A DNA stretch of 64,000 nt from contig NZ_SJPS01000003.1 in assembly GCF_007860015.1 (NCBI RefSeq), positions 620,001 to 684,000 on the forward strand. Reading direction: 5' to 3'. Source of the DNA: Bythopirellula polymerisocia. Lineage in GTDB: Bacteria > Planctomycetota > Planctomycetia > Pirellulales > Lacipirellulaceae. Below, in pieces: positions 10,027 to 19,031 of this stretch (the stretch's first letter is position 1; each line of letters begins with the position of its first letter). The notes below the pieces were generated by a model. The model was not told the DNA's origin. It was given only the letters and a program-made list of their open reading frames with translations, and did not search any database. Made by a program: the position numbers and the translations under genes.

Positions 10027-10521
10027 ATGGTTCGCCACATACTGTTGTGTCTGTTTTCATGCTGTTGTCTGGGTGGGTTAATCTCCGGTTGTGATCGTCG
10101 GCCAATCATCGTCGAGACGGACCTCCCTGAGTCGCAGCTGCGGCTGATGAAAATCAATGCGGCTTACAATAGTTTTGTCGACCGCTTCGGCCGCGTGCCA
10201 AGCGGCGAGAAAGAATTGTTGCCGTTGTTGGCCGCTGAAAACTCGAAGGAAGATACTCCAGAGAAGCTGCTAACTTCGAGCACAGGTCAACCATTTGTGA
10301 TTTGTTACGGGCTTGATCCAACAGCGGATTTGACGTGGGCCAAGTCAACGCCTGTGCTGGCTTACGAACAAATATCGAGCGGTCAAGACGGTGAAGGAAA
10401 AAGGTGGGTTTTGACCGCAATGGGATCAATCCTTCGAATGCCAGACGCCGAATTTCGCAGGGCTAGTTTCCCGCCTGGACATGAGCCGATGTTCGAGAAC
10501 AATGCGGGGAATGCCCTTTGA
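10027..10521 (+). CDS. Small lipoprotein linked to DUF1559 gene
   Basis: A 164-residue protein with signal peptide and lipobox (LISGC near residue 22). The body has no named domain that I recognise. The segments [24 protein letters not shown] and [17 protein letters not shown] are of a type often found next to DUF1559 genes, and resemble the soluble part of minor pseudopilins. The ATG at 10027 lies 17 bp after the previous gene. The stop overlaps the TTG start of the next gene (TTGA), so the two are probably translationally coupled. Its function is unknown; a role in handling or exporting the DUF1559 protein is only an inference. Confidence 0.78.
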   Translation: MVRHILLCLFSCCCLGGLISGCDRRPIIVETDLPESQLRLMKINAAYNSFVDRFGRVPSGEKELLPLLAAENSKEDTPEKLLTSSTGQPFVICYGLDPTADLTWAKSTPVLAYEQISSGQDGEGKRWVLTAMGSILRMPDAEFRRASFPPGHEPMFENNAGNAL

Positions 10522-11438
10522 GACGACGATCTATCAATCGTGGTTTTACTTTGGTCGAACTGCTGGTAGTGATTGCGATCATCGGTGTATTGGTTGCCCT
10601 ATTGTTACCTGCAGTGCAGGCAAGTCGTGAAGCCGCGCGACGGACTCATTGCATGAACAATCTGAAGCAGATTGGTGTGGGGATGCACAATTTTTTGCTT
10701 GTGCATAAAACTTTTCCGACCGGTGGCGCCAGTCATGGATGGCCGCGACGGAAGAAAAATGGCGAAATTGTCGGCTACAAAGACCAAGACTGGTCTTGGG
10801 CGTACCAATTGTTGCCCTTCATTGAAAAGCAAGCGATGTATGAGCATCCAGACGATGACTTGGTGGCAGGGACGCCGATCTCAACGTACTTTTGTCCTTC
10901 GCGGCGGCCGCCGGTGGCATTGTCGGGCGGGATTTGGCAAAGCCATCAAAGACCTCGGGCGATGAACGATTACGCTGGCAACGCGGGCACATCAACAGAG
11001 GGTGGCAGTAAGACAGGCGCGCGACTGGGTATGGGCGAGGACGGCATGTTCGCCTACAAGCGTCATGGGATTTTCGCACCCGAGTCGGTGGACGATGGCA
11101 TGAGCAACACACTGCTTGTTGCCGAAAAGCGGTTGAACTCACGGTTTGTGACCACCGAATGCCAACCTAGCGACAACGATGGTTATGTAGGGGGATTTTC
11201 TGACGACGTGGTCCGTTGGGGCGTGGTGCCGCCGGCGCTTGACTTCGATTCAGAGCACCTGAGTCACTCGAACCTCTATCCGGCTAACTATCAGTTTGGT
11301 GGTCCACACCCTGGAACTATGATCGGGGTACTCTGCGACTGCTCTGTCCAGACGATCAGTTACTCGGTCGACGCAGAAGTGTTTCGCCGACTGTCGGTTC
11401 GAAACGATGGCAAGTCATTTGCGCATGATGCGCTATAG
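10518..11438 (+). CDS. DUF1559 protein with prepilin-type N-terminus (2 of 3)
   Basis: A 306-residue DUF1559 protein. The N-terminus carries [18 protein letters not shown], then [24 protein letters not shown]. The C-terminal hallmark is [21 protein letters not shown]. The TTG start at 10518 overlaps the stop of the lipoprotein gene by four bases and is the only start close to the pilin motif. Compared with the other two copies here, the usual DGSVHFI segment is altered to DCSVQTI. It is exported and probably assembled on the surface; its function is unknown. Confidence 0.9.
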   Translation: MRRRSINRGFTLVELLVVIAIIGVLVALLLPAVQASREAARRTHCMNNLKQIGVGMHNFLLVHKTFPTGGASHGWPRRKKNGEIVGYKDQDWSWAYQLLPFIEKQAMYEHPDDDLVAGTPISTYFCPSRRPPVALSGGIWQSHQRPRAMNDYAGNAGTSTEGGSKTGARLGMGEDGMFAYKRHGIFAPESVDDGMSNTLLVAEKRLNSRFVTTECQPSDNDGYVGGFSDDVVRWGVVPPALDFDSEHLSHSNLYPANYQFGGPHPGTMIGVLCDCSVQTISYSVDAEVFRRLSVRNDGKSFAHDAL

Positions 11439-11524
11439 TACCCACCAGTGTCGTTTGCTCCTGCTACGCAATAGGAGAGGCAATCAGATATGAGACCACA
11501 GCCGTGGCACCGCATGCGCCGTTG

Positions 11525-11623
11525 CTACTCGACGTATCGAGCCTGCAACTCATCCTGTGTGCGCTCCTGAGTGGAAGGTTCCTTCTCGCACTCCATTTCA
11601 TTGTCTGGAGGGTACTCTGGCAT
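11525..11623 (-). CDS. Candidate 32-residue protein
   Basis: ATG at 11623, with GAGG seven bases upstream. It encodes a very acidic and polar peptide (starts MPEYPPDNEMECEKEPSTQE) ending at TAG in 11525-11527. It is in the same frame as the candidate gene at 11633-11812, separated from it by one TGA and three codons. It could be a second small gene or the tail of a single gene split by a stop. No family was recognised. Confidence 0.28.
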   Translation of the reverse strand: MPEYPPDNEMECEKEPSTQERTQDELQARYVE

Positions 11624-11632
11624 CTGAAAGCC

Positions 11633-11812
11633 TCATTGGGTAACGAGTGCCGAGTAGCATGCTCCCTGCAGACAGCCCAAGGGGGCGAAGGAGTTTTGGG
11701 GCTCCTCTTCTGAGTCAATTCCATAGCTTGCAAGTACCGCGGGGAGAATCTCAGCTATGGAACAGTAGTCTGAGTTGGCCATTTGTGAAGAGTCTGAAGA
11801 GATAACGTACAT
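11633..11812 (-). CDS. Candidate 59-residue protein
   Basis: ATG at 11812 with GAGG about eight bases upstream. A promoter with a perfect TATAAT at 11856-11861 would start transcription near 11849, which leaves this ATG as the first usable start. The peptide begins MYVISSDSSQMANSDYCSIA and has three cysteines and a short acidic patch (DSEEE). I do not recognise a family, and there is no signal peptide or membrane segment. The joint presence of promoter, ribosome site and open frame is the only support. Confidence 0.4.
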   Translation of the reverse strand: MYVISSDSSQMANSDYCSIAEILPAVLASYGIDSEEEPQNSFAPLGCLQGACYSALVTQ

Positions 11813-11855
11813 GGTCGGGTCCTCAGTGTGAGTGAAGAATGGTTGCCATGACGCC

Positions 11856-11883
11856 ATTATAGCAAAAAATGAACGCATGTACA
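11856..11883 (-). promoter_or_regulatory. Sigma-70-type promoter of the small genes
   Basis: On the minus strand: TGTACA (11878-11883), a 16-base spacer, then a perfect TATAAT (11856-11861) preceded by TGC. This fits a housekeeping promoter with a 4/6 -35 box. The predicted start is near 11849. Confidence 0.45.
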
Positions 11884-12228
11884 GTATCTGGGCTCAGGAT
11901 TTTTCTCTTGGCCGCGTTACCATGTCGTTAGAGGGCTGAGTTCAGCAAGGTAACAACGGGGCGGTTTGGTTCATATTGTCAAAGAATTCTCCGATAGAAA
12001 GAACGTTCAAATACTTCTTTCGACACTGCGATAATCCGGAGATCAGGTGATTCTGCTGCTGAGTCGTTCGTAACAATCGACATCGATTCGGCAGTGCCAG
12101 CAACTGGTAGAGAGCACCGAAAAACTCGCCAACAAGATCGCCTGAAATCGTGTCATGCCCATGAGTCAAAGTCCGAGATTCCTGTCTGCTACAAGTGATT
12201 TTAGATTGCACGATATGGATGAAAGATA
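11884..12228. other. Intergenic stretch, no supported gene
   Basis: About 345 bp. A minus-strand frame of 89 codons (12211 to 11942) is open, but it has no ribosome site and no family resemblance, so I do not call it. Nothing else was seen. Confidence 0.4.
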
Positions 12229-12428
12229 TTGAACAAGAGGACGCGGAGAAAACAGAGAATGTTATTGAATGCCATAAGAATCACAAAAAGACAGGAGAAG
12301 AAGAATTGACGTTGCTTAGAATTCCTAACAATTTTGGTGTCTCTAAGTGTTTTTCGTGGCTATCCAGCACTTAAATGATAGGCGACTCTGAACAAGAAAC
12401 TCTGTTTCCTCCGCGTCCTCCTGTTCAA
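12229..12428. repeat. 200-bp element with 29-nt terminal inverted repeats
   Basis: The left arm 12229-12257 and the right arm 12400-12428 are inverted copies of each other, 27 of 29 bases matching (core GAGGACGCGGAG). The similarity runs on outward for a few bases with one indel (AAGATATTGAAC against AAGATTTGAAC). The 142-bp interior holds an open frame from ATG 12219 (MKDIEQEDAEKTEN..., 51 residues, stop near 12374). This could be a MITE-like mobile element or a remnant of a larger unit. No target-site duplication was identified. Confidence 0.55.
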
Positions 12429-12586
12429 ATCTTCTGAAGTTCACCGATGCTGATTATTCCAGCCTCAGGAATATCCGCAAGACAGCTGTTCTACTTTCGG
12501 GCGTCAGTTTGCTATTATACTGGCTCAATATTGCGGCTCATGAACCATACTGGCTCAGCTGTTGCTGTTCTCTGGAGAGTACTTCG

Positions 12587-15496
12587 ATGCGACATTTTTG
12601 GATCCTTCTTCTCACCTGGCAGCTTTTTTGTAGTGGACTGATAGCAGGGGAGACAGCCGCCATTCCACCAGCCTCGTTTGGGCAGCTAAGTCCCCTGCCC
12701 TTGCCCGGCTCCCTAAGTGTTGCCGAGTACGAAAAGCAGCTTTTCGATTTTCTCAATAAACGAGAGTACAAAGCACTCGGTTGGGTCAACGATAAGCGCG
12801 TGCGAGATACCGGTCCGTATCTTAATGGAAAGTACTATGGCACCCACCCGGCGGTGTCGATCTATTATTCGCCCGAAATCATGCGTTGGTTGCTGGCTGG
12901 CAAACAGGATGCAATTCCCGATGGGACAATGATTATCAAGGAGCAGTACGAACCACCAGCCGCCCGCTACGAGGGGCTGGACGATGATGAGCTGTTTGCG
13001 CACCTCTCAAGCTGGACCGTGATGGTGAAAGATTCCCAAAGTTCACATGATGGCTGGTTCTGGAGCAATCCTGCCAAGGATCAGCAGGTGGTAGACAATC
13101 ATCAATATCCGTTCGATCACCCGATCTCCGGTTTCGGCATTTACTGCGTTCGCTGCCATGCCTCTGCTCAAACGAAAGGAGCAACGAACGAATACACATT
13201 TGCATCTCTGCGGAACATCAAAGGATTCCTGGGCGAACCGCTCCTGTTTCGGATCGATGATTCCTGGCGCAAGGTGACTGACCATGAAGAACCAGTGGGT
13301 GCCGAGACGCCGGAGGACGAAAGCAATGCAGGTCTACTGATCGGCTTGGAGAAGTTAGCAGCTGATACGTCACATCCAAGGTGTAGCAACTCGCCGCATC
13401 CTGAGCTGTGCCAGCCCACGCTAAGCCAAGAGTTCCTCAAACTGTTTCCCAGCATTCCGACTCGCCAGCGTGATCAGGTCTTGCATTTCCCGCCCGAGAC
13501 ACACGATTGGGTAGTTCGCCGACAGGCAGCAGCACAAGACACGCAGCCCTTTGTCACGTCCAATCAATGCATGAGTTGTCATGCGGGGCTGATGGAGCCC
13601 TTTGGGCCGACGATGTTTGTTCCTACCGGCGAGAGTGCCGAATACGGTTCGGAGGGAGTACACCTTTCACCCTATGGAGAATGGCGCTGGACGCCGATGG
13701 GTTTGGCAGGCCGCGATCCAATATTTCATGCCCAGCTCGAGAGTGAGATCGAGTTAATGCGAAGTGACTTTGCTGACGATCCTGAACAGGCCAAGGAGCA
13801 CGTCGACAATCTGGTCGAAACCTGTCTCACCTGCCACGGGGCAATGGGAAAGCACCAGTTCACGCTCGATCAAGGCAAATCGGCAGGGCATTTTGGCATC
13901 GAACATGTGATGCTGAAGTCGACTGATCCTGAAGCCAAAAACGCAAAGGATTGGCACTATGGCTCGCTTGCCCGCGATGGCATAAGCTGCACGATCTGCC
14001 ATCAAATGCAGCCTCGTGAGCAACCAGCCGACGACCATCGGCACTACCTGGAGTTCTTCTTGGAAACGTCGATCACTGGCAATATTCACGTCGGCAACGC
14101 CAACGAATTGCACGGCCCGTTTGAGGACAAGGAGATCTCTCCTTACTCAATGGAACATGCGTTGGGCTTCAAGCCAAAATTCAATCCGTACATCAAACAA
14201 TCGCAAATGTGCGGTGCGTGCCATGTCGTGAATCTGCCGATTGTCGATAAGCCGCTGGCTGAAGGCGAAGAGCCGAATGAACTGGTAGTTGCCGAGCAGA
14301 ACCAACTGTTTAAGAAGTATAACCATCATGTGGAGCAGGCGACCTATCTGGAATGGCTCAACAGTGAGTATGAGAACGAATTCAATCCTGACAACCCTCA
14401 GGCCAAGACATGTCAGGATTGCCACATGGCACGCGACTATCACAACGATGATCTGGACCTGCATCTGGAAAACATCGAGACTCGCATTGCGGCAATTCAG
14501 GATGATACTTTCCCAGATGCGGAGAATCTGGTCGAGCAAAAAGAGCTCAAGATTCGCCATCGCAAGGAGGGATATGCACGTCACAATTTCCGCGGGCTGA
14601 ATGTTTTTCTGCTGGAAATGTTCAACCAGTTCGACGACGTGCTGGGGGTCCGCAAGTACGATTTCATGACTGGCTCAACGCAGGATATCCCCCATGCGAT
14701 CGACGACTTTCTGTATCAGGCCCGCAATGATGTGGCGACGCTGACTGTCGACGCGAAATTCGAAGGTAAGAAACTAATTGCGACGGTCGATGTGCAAAAC
14801 AAGGTGGGGCATCGTTTCCCCAGCGGCGTCGGTTTCCGCCGGGCTTTTATTGAATTGCTAGTGATCGAGAAGCCAACAGAAGGCAATGGGCGAATCGTGT
14901 GGTCATCGGGTCGCACGAATGAGCTAGGGGTGTTACTTGACGCAGACGGCAAACCGCTCTCGTCAGAATTTTTTGCCGAAGATCCTGCCGCCAATGAGCA
15001 AATCTGCCAGCATCATCACGAGGTCATCACCTCGCCAAATCAAGTACAGATTTACGAAACTTTGCTACATAGCGGTAAACACCGTTACACCACGAGCTTC
15101 ATTCACGGTTCGGACATCGTGAAAGATAATCGCTTGCTTCCGCGCGGATGGAAGTCAAAAGGACCGGACCCCGCGCTGCGAGGTGAATTTCTCCATGCGA
15201 CCCATCCGGGCCCCGTGGCGAAAAAAGATCCCCGCTATACCGATGGTAGTGGTTCCGACGAAGTGATTTACCGCATCAAGCTACCCGCAGAGATCGACCA
15301 TGAGCGATTGGAAGTGCGTGCCACGTTGTACTATCAGGCGATTCCCCCCTACTTCCTGCAGAGCCTGTTTGAAACGGCTCCGAACGGGCCGGCAACCCAG
15401 CGTTTGCACTATATTTGCAGCAATATTGACCTCCGCGGTACCCCTATCGAGAACTGGAAACTTGAAGTAACCTCTGCGACGGCGGTGGTTGATTAG
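12587..15496 (+). CDS. Hexaheme cytochrome c
   Basis: A 969-residue exported electron carrier or oxidoreductase with six CXXCH heme-binding motifs: CVRCH at 187, CMSCH at 328, CLTCH at 413, CTICH at 468, CGACH at 542 and CQDCH at 609. A signal peptide (HFWILLLTWQLFCSGLIAG) precedes. The C-terminal part has the NKVGHRFPSG segment that is common in multiheme cytochromes of the c554/hydroxylamine oxidoreductase superfamily. The ATG at 12587 is chosen for its GGAGAG ribosome site and the signal peptide; an ATG at 12509 would add 26 non-signal residues. No partner oxidoreductase lies next to it. The electron donor and acceptor are unknown. The protein is much longer than typical tetraheme or octaheme cytochromes. 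Confidence 0.85.
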   Translation: MRHFWILLLTWQLFCSGLIAGETAAIPPASFGQLSPLPLPGSLSVAEYEKQLFDFLNKREYKALGWVNDKRVRDTGPYLNGKYYGTHPAVSIYYSPEIMRWLLAGKQDAIPDGTMIIKEQYEPPAARYEGLDDDELFAHLSSWTVMVKDSQSSHDGWFWSNPAKDQQVVDNHQYPFDHPISGFGIYCVRCHASAQTKGATNEYTFASLRNIKGFLGEPLLFRIDDSWRKVTDHEEPVGAETPEDESNAGLLIGLEKLAADTSHPRCSNSPHPELCQPTLSQEFLKLFPSIPTRQRDQVLHFPPETHDWVVRRQAAAQDTQPFVTSNQCMSCHAGLMEPFGPTMFVPTGESAEYGSEGVHLSPYGEWRWTPMGLAGRDPIFHAQLESEIELMRSDFADDPEQAKEHVDNLVETCLTCHGAMGKHQFTLDQGKSAGHFGIEHVMLKSTDPEAKNAKDWHYGSLARDGISCTICHQMQPREQPADDHRHYLEFFLETSITGNIHVGNANELHGPFEDKEISPYSMEHALGFKPKFNPYIKQSQMCGACHVVNLPIVDKPLAEGEEPNELVVAEQNQLFKKYNHHVEQATYLEWLNSEYENEFNPDNPQAKTCQDCHMARDYHNDDLDLHLENIETRIAAIQDDTFPDAENLVEQKELKIRHRKEGYARHNFRGLNVFLLEMFNQFDDVLGVRKYDFMTGSTQDIPHAIDDFLYQARNDVATLTVDAKFEGKKLIATVDVQNKVGHRFPSGVGFRRAFIELLVIEKPTEGNGRIVWSSGRTNELGVLLDADGKPLSSEFFAEDPAANEQICQHHHEVITSPNQVQIYETLLHSGKHRYTTSFIHGSDIVKDNRLLPRGWKSKGPDPALRGEFLHATHPGPVAKKDPRYTDGSGSDEVIYRIKLPAEIDHERLEVRATLYYQAIPPYFLQSLFETAPNGPATQRLHYICSNIDLRGTPIENWKLEVTSATAVVD

Positions 15497-15587
15497 CGTC
15501 AATTTGTCACTGCACAATTTCGATTCAAACCGATAAGATGGTTTACTTCAGCAGAGAACCTATTCACCTGCAGCAGTTGGACTCGTG

Positions 15588-16562
15588 ATGCTCAATTCAG
15601 ATTCTGCCACCTCACTGCTCGATCTCGAACCCACAACCAAACAGTTTCTCGAAGACGTGCTTGCCGGCTTGCGTTCTTCGCCGAAACGCTTGCCCTGCAA
15701 GTATTTTTACGATGAACGGGGTTCGCAACTGTTCGACCAGATCTGTTTGCTCGAGGAGTATTATCTTACTCGCTCTGAGGATCAGATCATCAAAGAGTTT
15801 GCCGAGGAGATGGCTGACCAGATCGGCCCGGGAGTGATGCTGGTTGAGTACGGCAGTGGCAGTAGCACCAAGACTCGTGCTTTGCTCGATAAACTCGATG
15901 ACCCGGTAGCCTATGTCCCAGTGGACATCTCGCGCGAACATCTAGCTTCGACGGCCGCGCAACTCTCACGGGTTTATCCGCAGATTGAGATCTTGCCCGT
16001 CTGCGCAGATTTTACCGAGAGTTTTTCCTTGCCCGTATCGCGTCGGGTACCTACCCACAGTGCGGTGTTTTTTCCGGGCTCAACGATAGGAAACTTTGAA
16101 CCCCCTGAAGCGCGGGCCATGCTGGAGCAGATCGCTGATCTGTGCGGCCGAGGAGGTGGATTGCTAATCGGCATCGACTTGCAGAAAGACGTTTCAGTGA
16201 TCGAGGCGGCATACAACGACTCCCTGGGGGTGACGGCCGACTTCAACAAGAACCTCCTCGATCGAATAAATCGTGATTTGGCGGGGAACTTTGATCTCGA
16301 TCAGTTTGGTCATCGGGCAGTCTATGCCGATTTGGAAGATCGCGTTGAGCTCTCCCTGGTCAGCTACTCAGAGCAGAGTGTTTCCATTGCTGATCACCTC
16401 TTTCAGTTTACCGAGGGGGAACCGATTTTTACGGAGCATTCTCACAAGTACACCATTGATGGTTTCGCTGTACTAGCTGCTCAAGTAGGATTGACCCTTC
16501 GTAAATCGTGGACTGACAAAGAGAGTCGATTCGCCGTCTTACACCTTGCCTTTCTAGATTAG
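15588..16562 (+). CDS. egtD: L-histidine N-alpha-methyltransferase EgtD
   Basis: A 324-residue SAM-dependent enzyme that trimethylates the alpha-amino group of histidine to hercynine, the first step of ergothioneine synthesis. The family start is clear: FLEDVLAGLRSSPKRLPCKYFYDERGSQLFDQICLLEEYYLTR. The SAM-binding motif is VEYGSGSSTKT, and FFPGSTIGNFEP follows in the middle. The length equals that of mycobacterial EgtD. The GTG at 15585 directly precedes the ATG at 15588, so either could be used. The gene heads a run with an ABC transporter and egtB on the same strand. The 196-bp gap to the ATPase gene has a dispersed repeat word. Confidence 0.95.
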   Translation: MLNSDSATSLLDLEPTTKQFLEDVLAGLRSSPKRLPCKYFYDERGSQLFDQICLLEEYYLTRSEDQIIKEFAEEMADQIGPGVMLVEYGSGSSTKTRALLDKLDDPVAYVPVDISREHLASTAAQLSRVYPQIEILPVCADFTESFSLPVSRRVPTHSAVFFPGSTIGNFEPPEARAMLEQIADLCGRGGGLLIGIDLQKDVSVIEAAYNDSLGVTADFNKNLLDRINRDLAGNFDLDQFGHRAVYADLEDRVELSLVSYSEQSVSIADHLFQFTEGEPIFTEHSHKYTIDGFAVLAAQVGLTLRKSWTDKESRFAVLHLAFLD

Positions 16563-16588
16563 GCGGAGAGGAATGATTCGAGAAATAG

Positions 16589-16627
16589 AACACGGATGAA
16601 CGCAGATTTAGCTGATGTCCGCGGATC
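16589..16627. repeat. Dispersed intergenic word (ACACGGATGAACGCAG type)
   Basis: The stretch contains ACACGGATGAACGCAG and GATGTCCGCGGATC. From memory, strings of this type recur between genes in many planctomycete and some other genomes. I could not verify other copies, and none was noticed in this window. It separates egtD from the transporter genes. Confidence 0.3.
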
Positions 16628-16758
16628 GAGGTGTTTTAATCTGGAGATACTTCGTCAATTTTTATCGCTTCCGGTTTGACAATTTAGGTCTATGTCGCAT
16701 CCGCTTTTTTCCGCGGCCCATTTCCTTTCCCGTTGATATTGAAATCCTAGGTCTCGTC

Positions 16759-17490
16759 ATGATCCATCTCCAACGCGTCACAAAACGCTATGGATCGCAC
16801 GTGGCCGTGGATGGGATTGATTTGGATTGTCAATCAGGGAAGACGCAAGTCTTGATTGGCACCAGTGGCTGTGGGAAATCGACTTTGCTGAGGATGATGG
16901 TTGGATTGGTGAAACCTGACTCGGGCACTCTGCTTTTTGACAGTGAACCACTCCTAGCAGAGAATCTTGCAGAGATGCGCCTGCGGATCGGCTATATGAT
17001 TCAAGAGGGTGGCCTCTTTCCGCACCTCACGGCCCGTGACAATGCAGCGATCATGCCCCGTTATCTTGGATGGGAGCAGGGACGAACCGCCGAGCGGCTC
17101 AAAGATTTACTCGAATTGACGCAACTTCCTGCTGGGCTCTTGGATCGGTACCCCCGGCAACTCTCAGGAGGGCAGCGACAACGAGTGAGTCTGATGCGGG
17201 CTCTCATGCTTGATCCCGATGTGCTTCTCCTGGACGAGCCGCTAGGGGATCTCGATCCGATGATCCGCGCCGAGTTGCAGCAAGACTTGCGCGCCATTTT
17301 TCGAGAGTTAGACAAAACTGTCGTCCTGGTCACGCACGACCTTGGGGAAGCAGGTTTTCTGGGTGATACCATCACTCTGCTGCGTGCGGGTAGAATTGTG
17401 CAGCAAGGACCCTTTGAGGAATTACTTAAGAATCCCGTGGATGATTTTGCCGCAAAGTTTGTTCAAGCCCAACGCCCTATGTTATCATGA
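16759..17490 (+). CDS. Betaine-type ABC transporter ATPase, likely for ergothioneine or hercynine
   Basis: A 243-residue ATPase subunit with Walker A GTSGCGKST, signature LSGGQRQRVSL, Walker B VLLLDEPLGDLD and the switch histidine in VTHDLGEA. It resembles the OpuA/OpuC/OsmV group that energises uptake of betaines, but lacks the CBS domains of the longer members. The ATG at 16759 starts at the normal N-terminus (MIHLQRVTKRYG); an upstream ATG at 16615 would add 48 odd residues. Its stop overlaps the next start by four bases (ATGA). Its place between egtD and egtB suggests a histidine-betaine substrate such as ergothioneine. Confidence 0.9.
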   Translation: MIHLQRVTKRYGSHVAVDGIDLDCQSGKTQVLIGTSGCGKSTLLRMMVGLVKPDSGTLLFDSEPLLAENLAEMRLRIGYMIQEGGLFPHLTARDNAAIMPRYLGWEQGRTAERLKDLLELTQLPAGLLDRYPRQLSGGQRQRVSLMRALMLDPDVLLLDEPLGDLDPMIRAELQQDLRAIFRELDKTVVLVTHDLGEAGFLGDTITLLRAGRIVQQGPFEELLKNPVDDFAAKFVQAQRPMLS

Positions 17491-19031
17491 AGCGTGCAAT
17501 GATAATCTGCCTCGTCTTGCTCCTGCTAGCGCTGTTCCCGCGCGGATCGAAGCTGGCTGGGGTGCGGGTGGGGTCGAAAAAGTTTACCGAGTCCGTCATT
17601 TTGGGCGAAATGCTTACGCAGCTCATCCGTTCTACGGGACAACGCGCCAGCCATTTGTCCGAACTAGGAGGGACCACGCTCGTTTTCGATGCCCTCCGCC
17701 GGGGAGAAATCGACCTGTACCCTGAGTATACCGGCACCCTTATCGAAGAAATCTTTTCCGGAAAGAATGCGAAAACATTTGAAGATCTCTCTGTGCTCCT
17801 CGAGCAACAAGGAGTGTTTGTCAGCCAACCGCTGGGGTTCAACAACAGCTATGCTCTGGCCGTCACGCGTGACACGGCGGAACAATACAAGTTGACGACG
17901 ATCTCTGACCTAGCGGCCCACGACGATTTACGCATGGGTTTCAGCAACGAGTTTCTGGATCGCGATGATGGCTGGAAGAATCTCCGCAAGCGCTATGGCC
18001 TGCCACAGGACGAAGTCACGGGACTGGACCATGACCTCGCCTATCGGCAATTGGAGTCGGGGACCATCGAAGTAATGGATGTCTACACGACTGATGCCCG
18101 ACTCGAAGGTCTCGATCTGGTGCTGCTGGAAGACAACCGCAATTACTTTCCTCGGTATGATGCCGTGGTGCTGTTTCGCTCAGACTTGGCTAAGCGGTTT
18201 CCTGATGTTCCCAAACAAATCGCCCGACTCGAAGGAATGATCACAGCAGAAGAAATACTCGATCTCAATGCGGAGGTTGAAACAGGTACCGTCCGCGAGC
18301 CGCAGGCCGCAGCGGATTTCTTGCGCGAACAGTTCTCGCTGGATGTGGAAGTTGCAGACCCGTCTGTGGCAAGCCAAATCTGGCAGCGAACACTTGAGCA
18401 TTGCGACCTCGTGCGTCGGTCGCTAATCCCTGCGATCTTTGCGGCTATTCCACTGGGAATTCTGGCGGCCAAGCGTCCTCGATTGGGTCAAGTGATTCTG
18501 GGAGTGGTAGGCATCGTGCAGACAATTCCTGCCCTGGCGCTCTTGGTTCTTTTGATCGCCCCGGTGGCTTATTTGGGACTCGACACGCTGGGTGCCGGCT
18601 CCGCTACAGCAATAGTCGCGTTGTTCCTCTATAGCCTCCTCCCGATTGTGCGAAACACGGCAACCGGGTTGACCTCGATCTCGCCCGAGTATGCCGAGTC
18701 GGCAACTGCCTTGGGACTCTCGCCCATGTTTAGATTGCTGCACATTGAATTGCCGCTCGCATCTCCTTCGATTCTGGCTGGAATTAAGACGGCCGCGATT
18801 TTGAATGTGGGGTTTGCGACGCTGGGGGCCTTGGTGGGGGCGCGTGGATATGGTCAGCCGATACTCACTGGCATCCGCCTCAACGATATGGGGCTGATCA
18901 TGCAAGGGGCCATTCCGGCGGCCTGCATGGCGATCCTCTTGCAAATCCTGTTTGAAGTGGGAGAAAGGTGGTTTGTCCCCGCGGGTCTACTTCCTCAATC
19001 CACGAGCATCACTGATGTCGAACCAATCTGA
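17487..19031 (+). CDS. Fused substrate-binding and permease protein of betaine-type ABC transporter (EgtU-like, domains in reverse order)
   Basis: A 514-residue fusion. After a membrane anchor (AMIICLVLLLLALFP), residues 25-290 form an OsmF/OpuBC-like binding domain: VGSKKFTESVILGEM, LGGTTLVFDALRRGEIDLYPEYTGTL. Residues 305-500 form a permease with several helices and the EAA-type loop (ISPEYAESATALGLSPMFRLLHIELPLASPSILAG). Known EgtU ergothioneine importers (Streptococcus, Helicobacter) have the permease first and the binding domain last; here the order is reversed. The start overlaps the ATPase gene by four bases and the end overlaps egtB by 17 bases, so co-translation is likely. Uptake of another betaine is the alternative. 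Confidence 0.88.
   Translation: MKRAMIICLVLLLLALFPRGSKLAGVRVGSKKFTESVILGEMLTQLIRSTGQRASHLSELGGTTLVFDALRRGEIDLYPEYTGTLIEEIFSGKNAKTFEDLSVLLEQQGVFVSQPLGFNNSYALAVTRDTAEQYKLTTISDLAAHDDLRMGFSNEFLDRDDGWKNLRKRYGLPQDEVTGLDHDLAYRQLESGTIEVMDVYTTDARLEGLDLVLLEDNRNYFPRYDAVVLFRSDLAKRFPDVPKQIARLEGMITAEEILDLNAEVETGTVREPQAAADFLREQFSLDVEVADPSVASQIWQRTLEHCDLVRRSLIPAIFAAIPLGILAAKRPRLGQVILGVVGIVQTIPALALLVLLIAPVAYLGLDTLGAGSATAIVALFLYSLLPIVRNTATGLTSISPEYAESATALGLSPMFRLLHIELPLASPSILAGIKTAAILNVGFATLGALVGARGYGQPILTGIRLNDMGLIMQGAIPAACMAILLQILFEVGERWFVPAGLLPQSTSITDVEPI

Noticed and set aside
11942..12211. Minus-strand frame of 89 codons
   Set aside because: No ribosome site, no recognisable family, and composition like the non-coding flanks.
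18423..18944. Minus-strand frame of 173 codons opposite the transporter fusion gene
   Set aside because: Antisense to a well-supported permease; its sequence is rich in R, Q and S, as expected for a shadow of membrane-protein codons.
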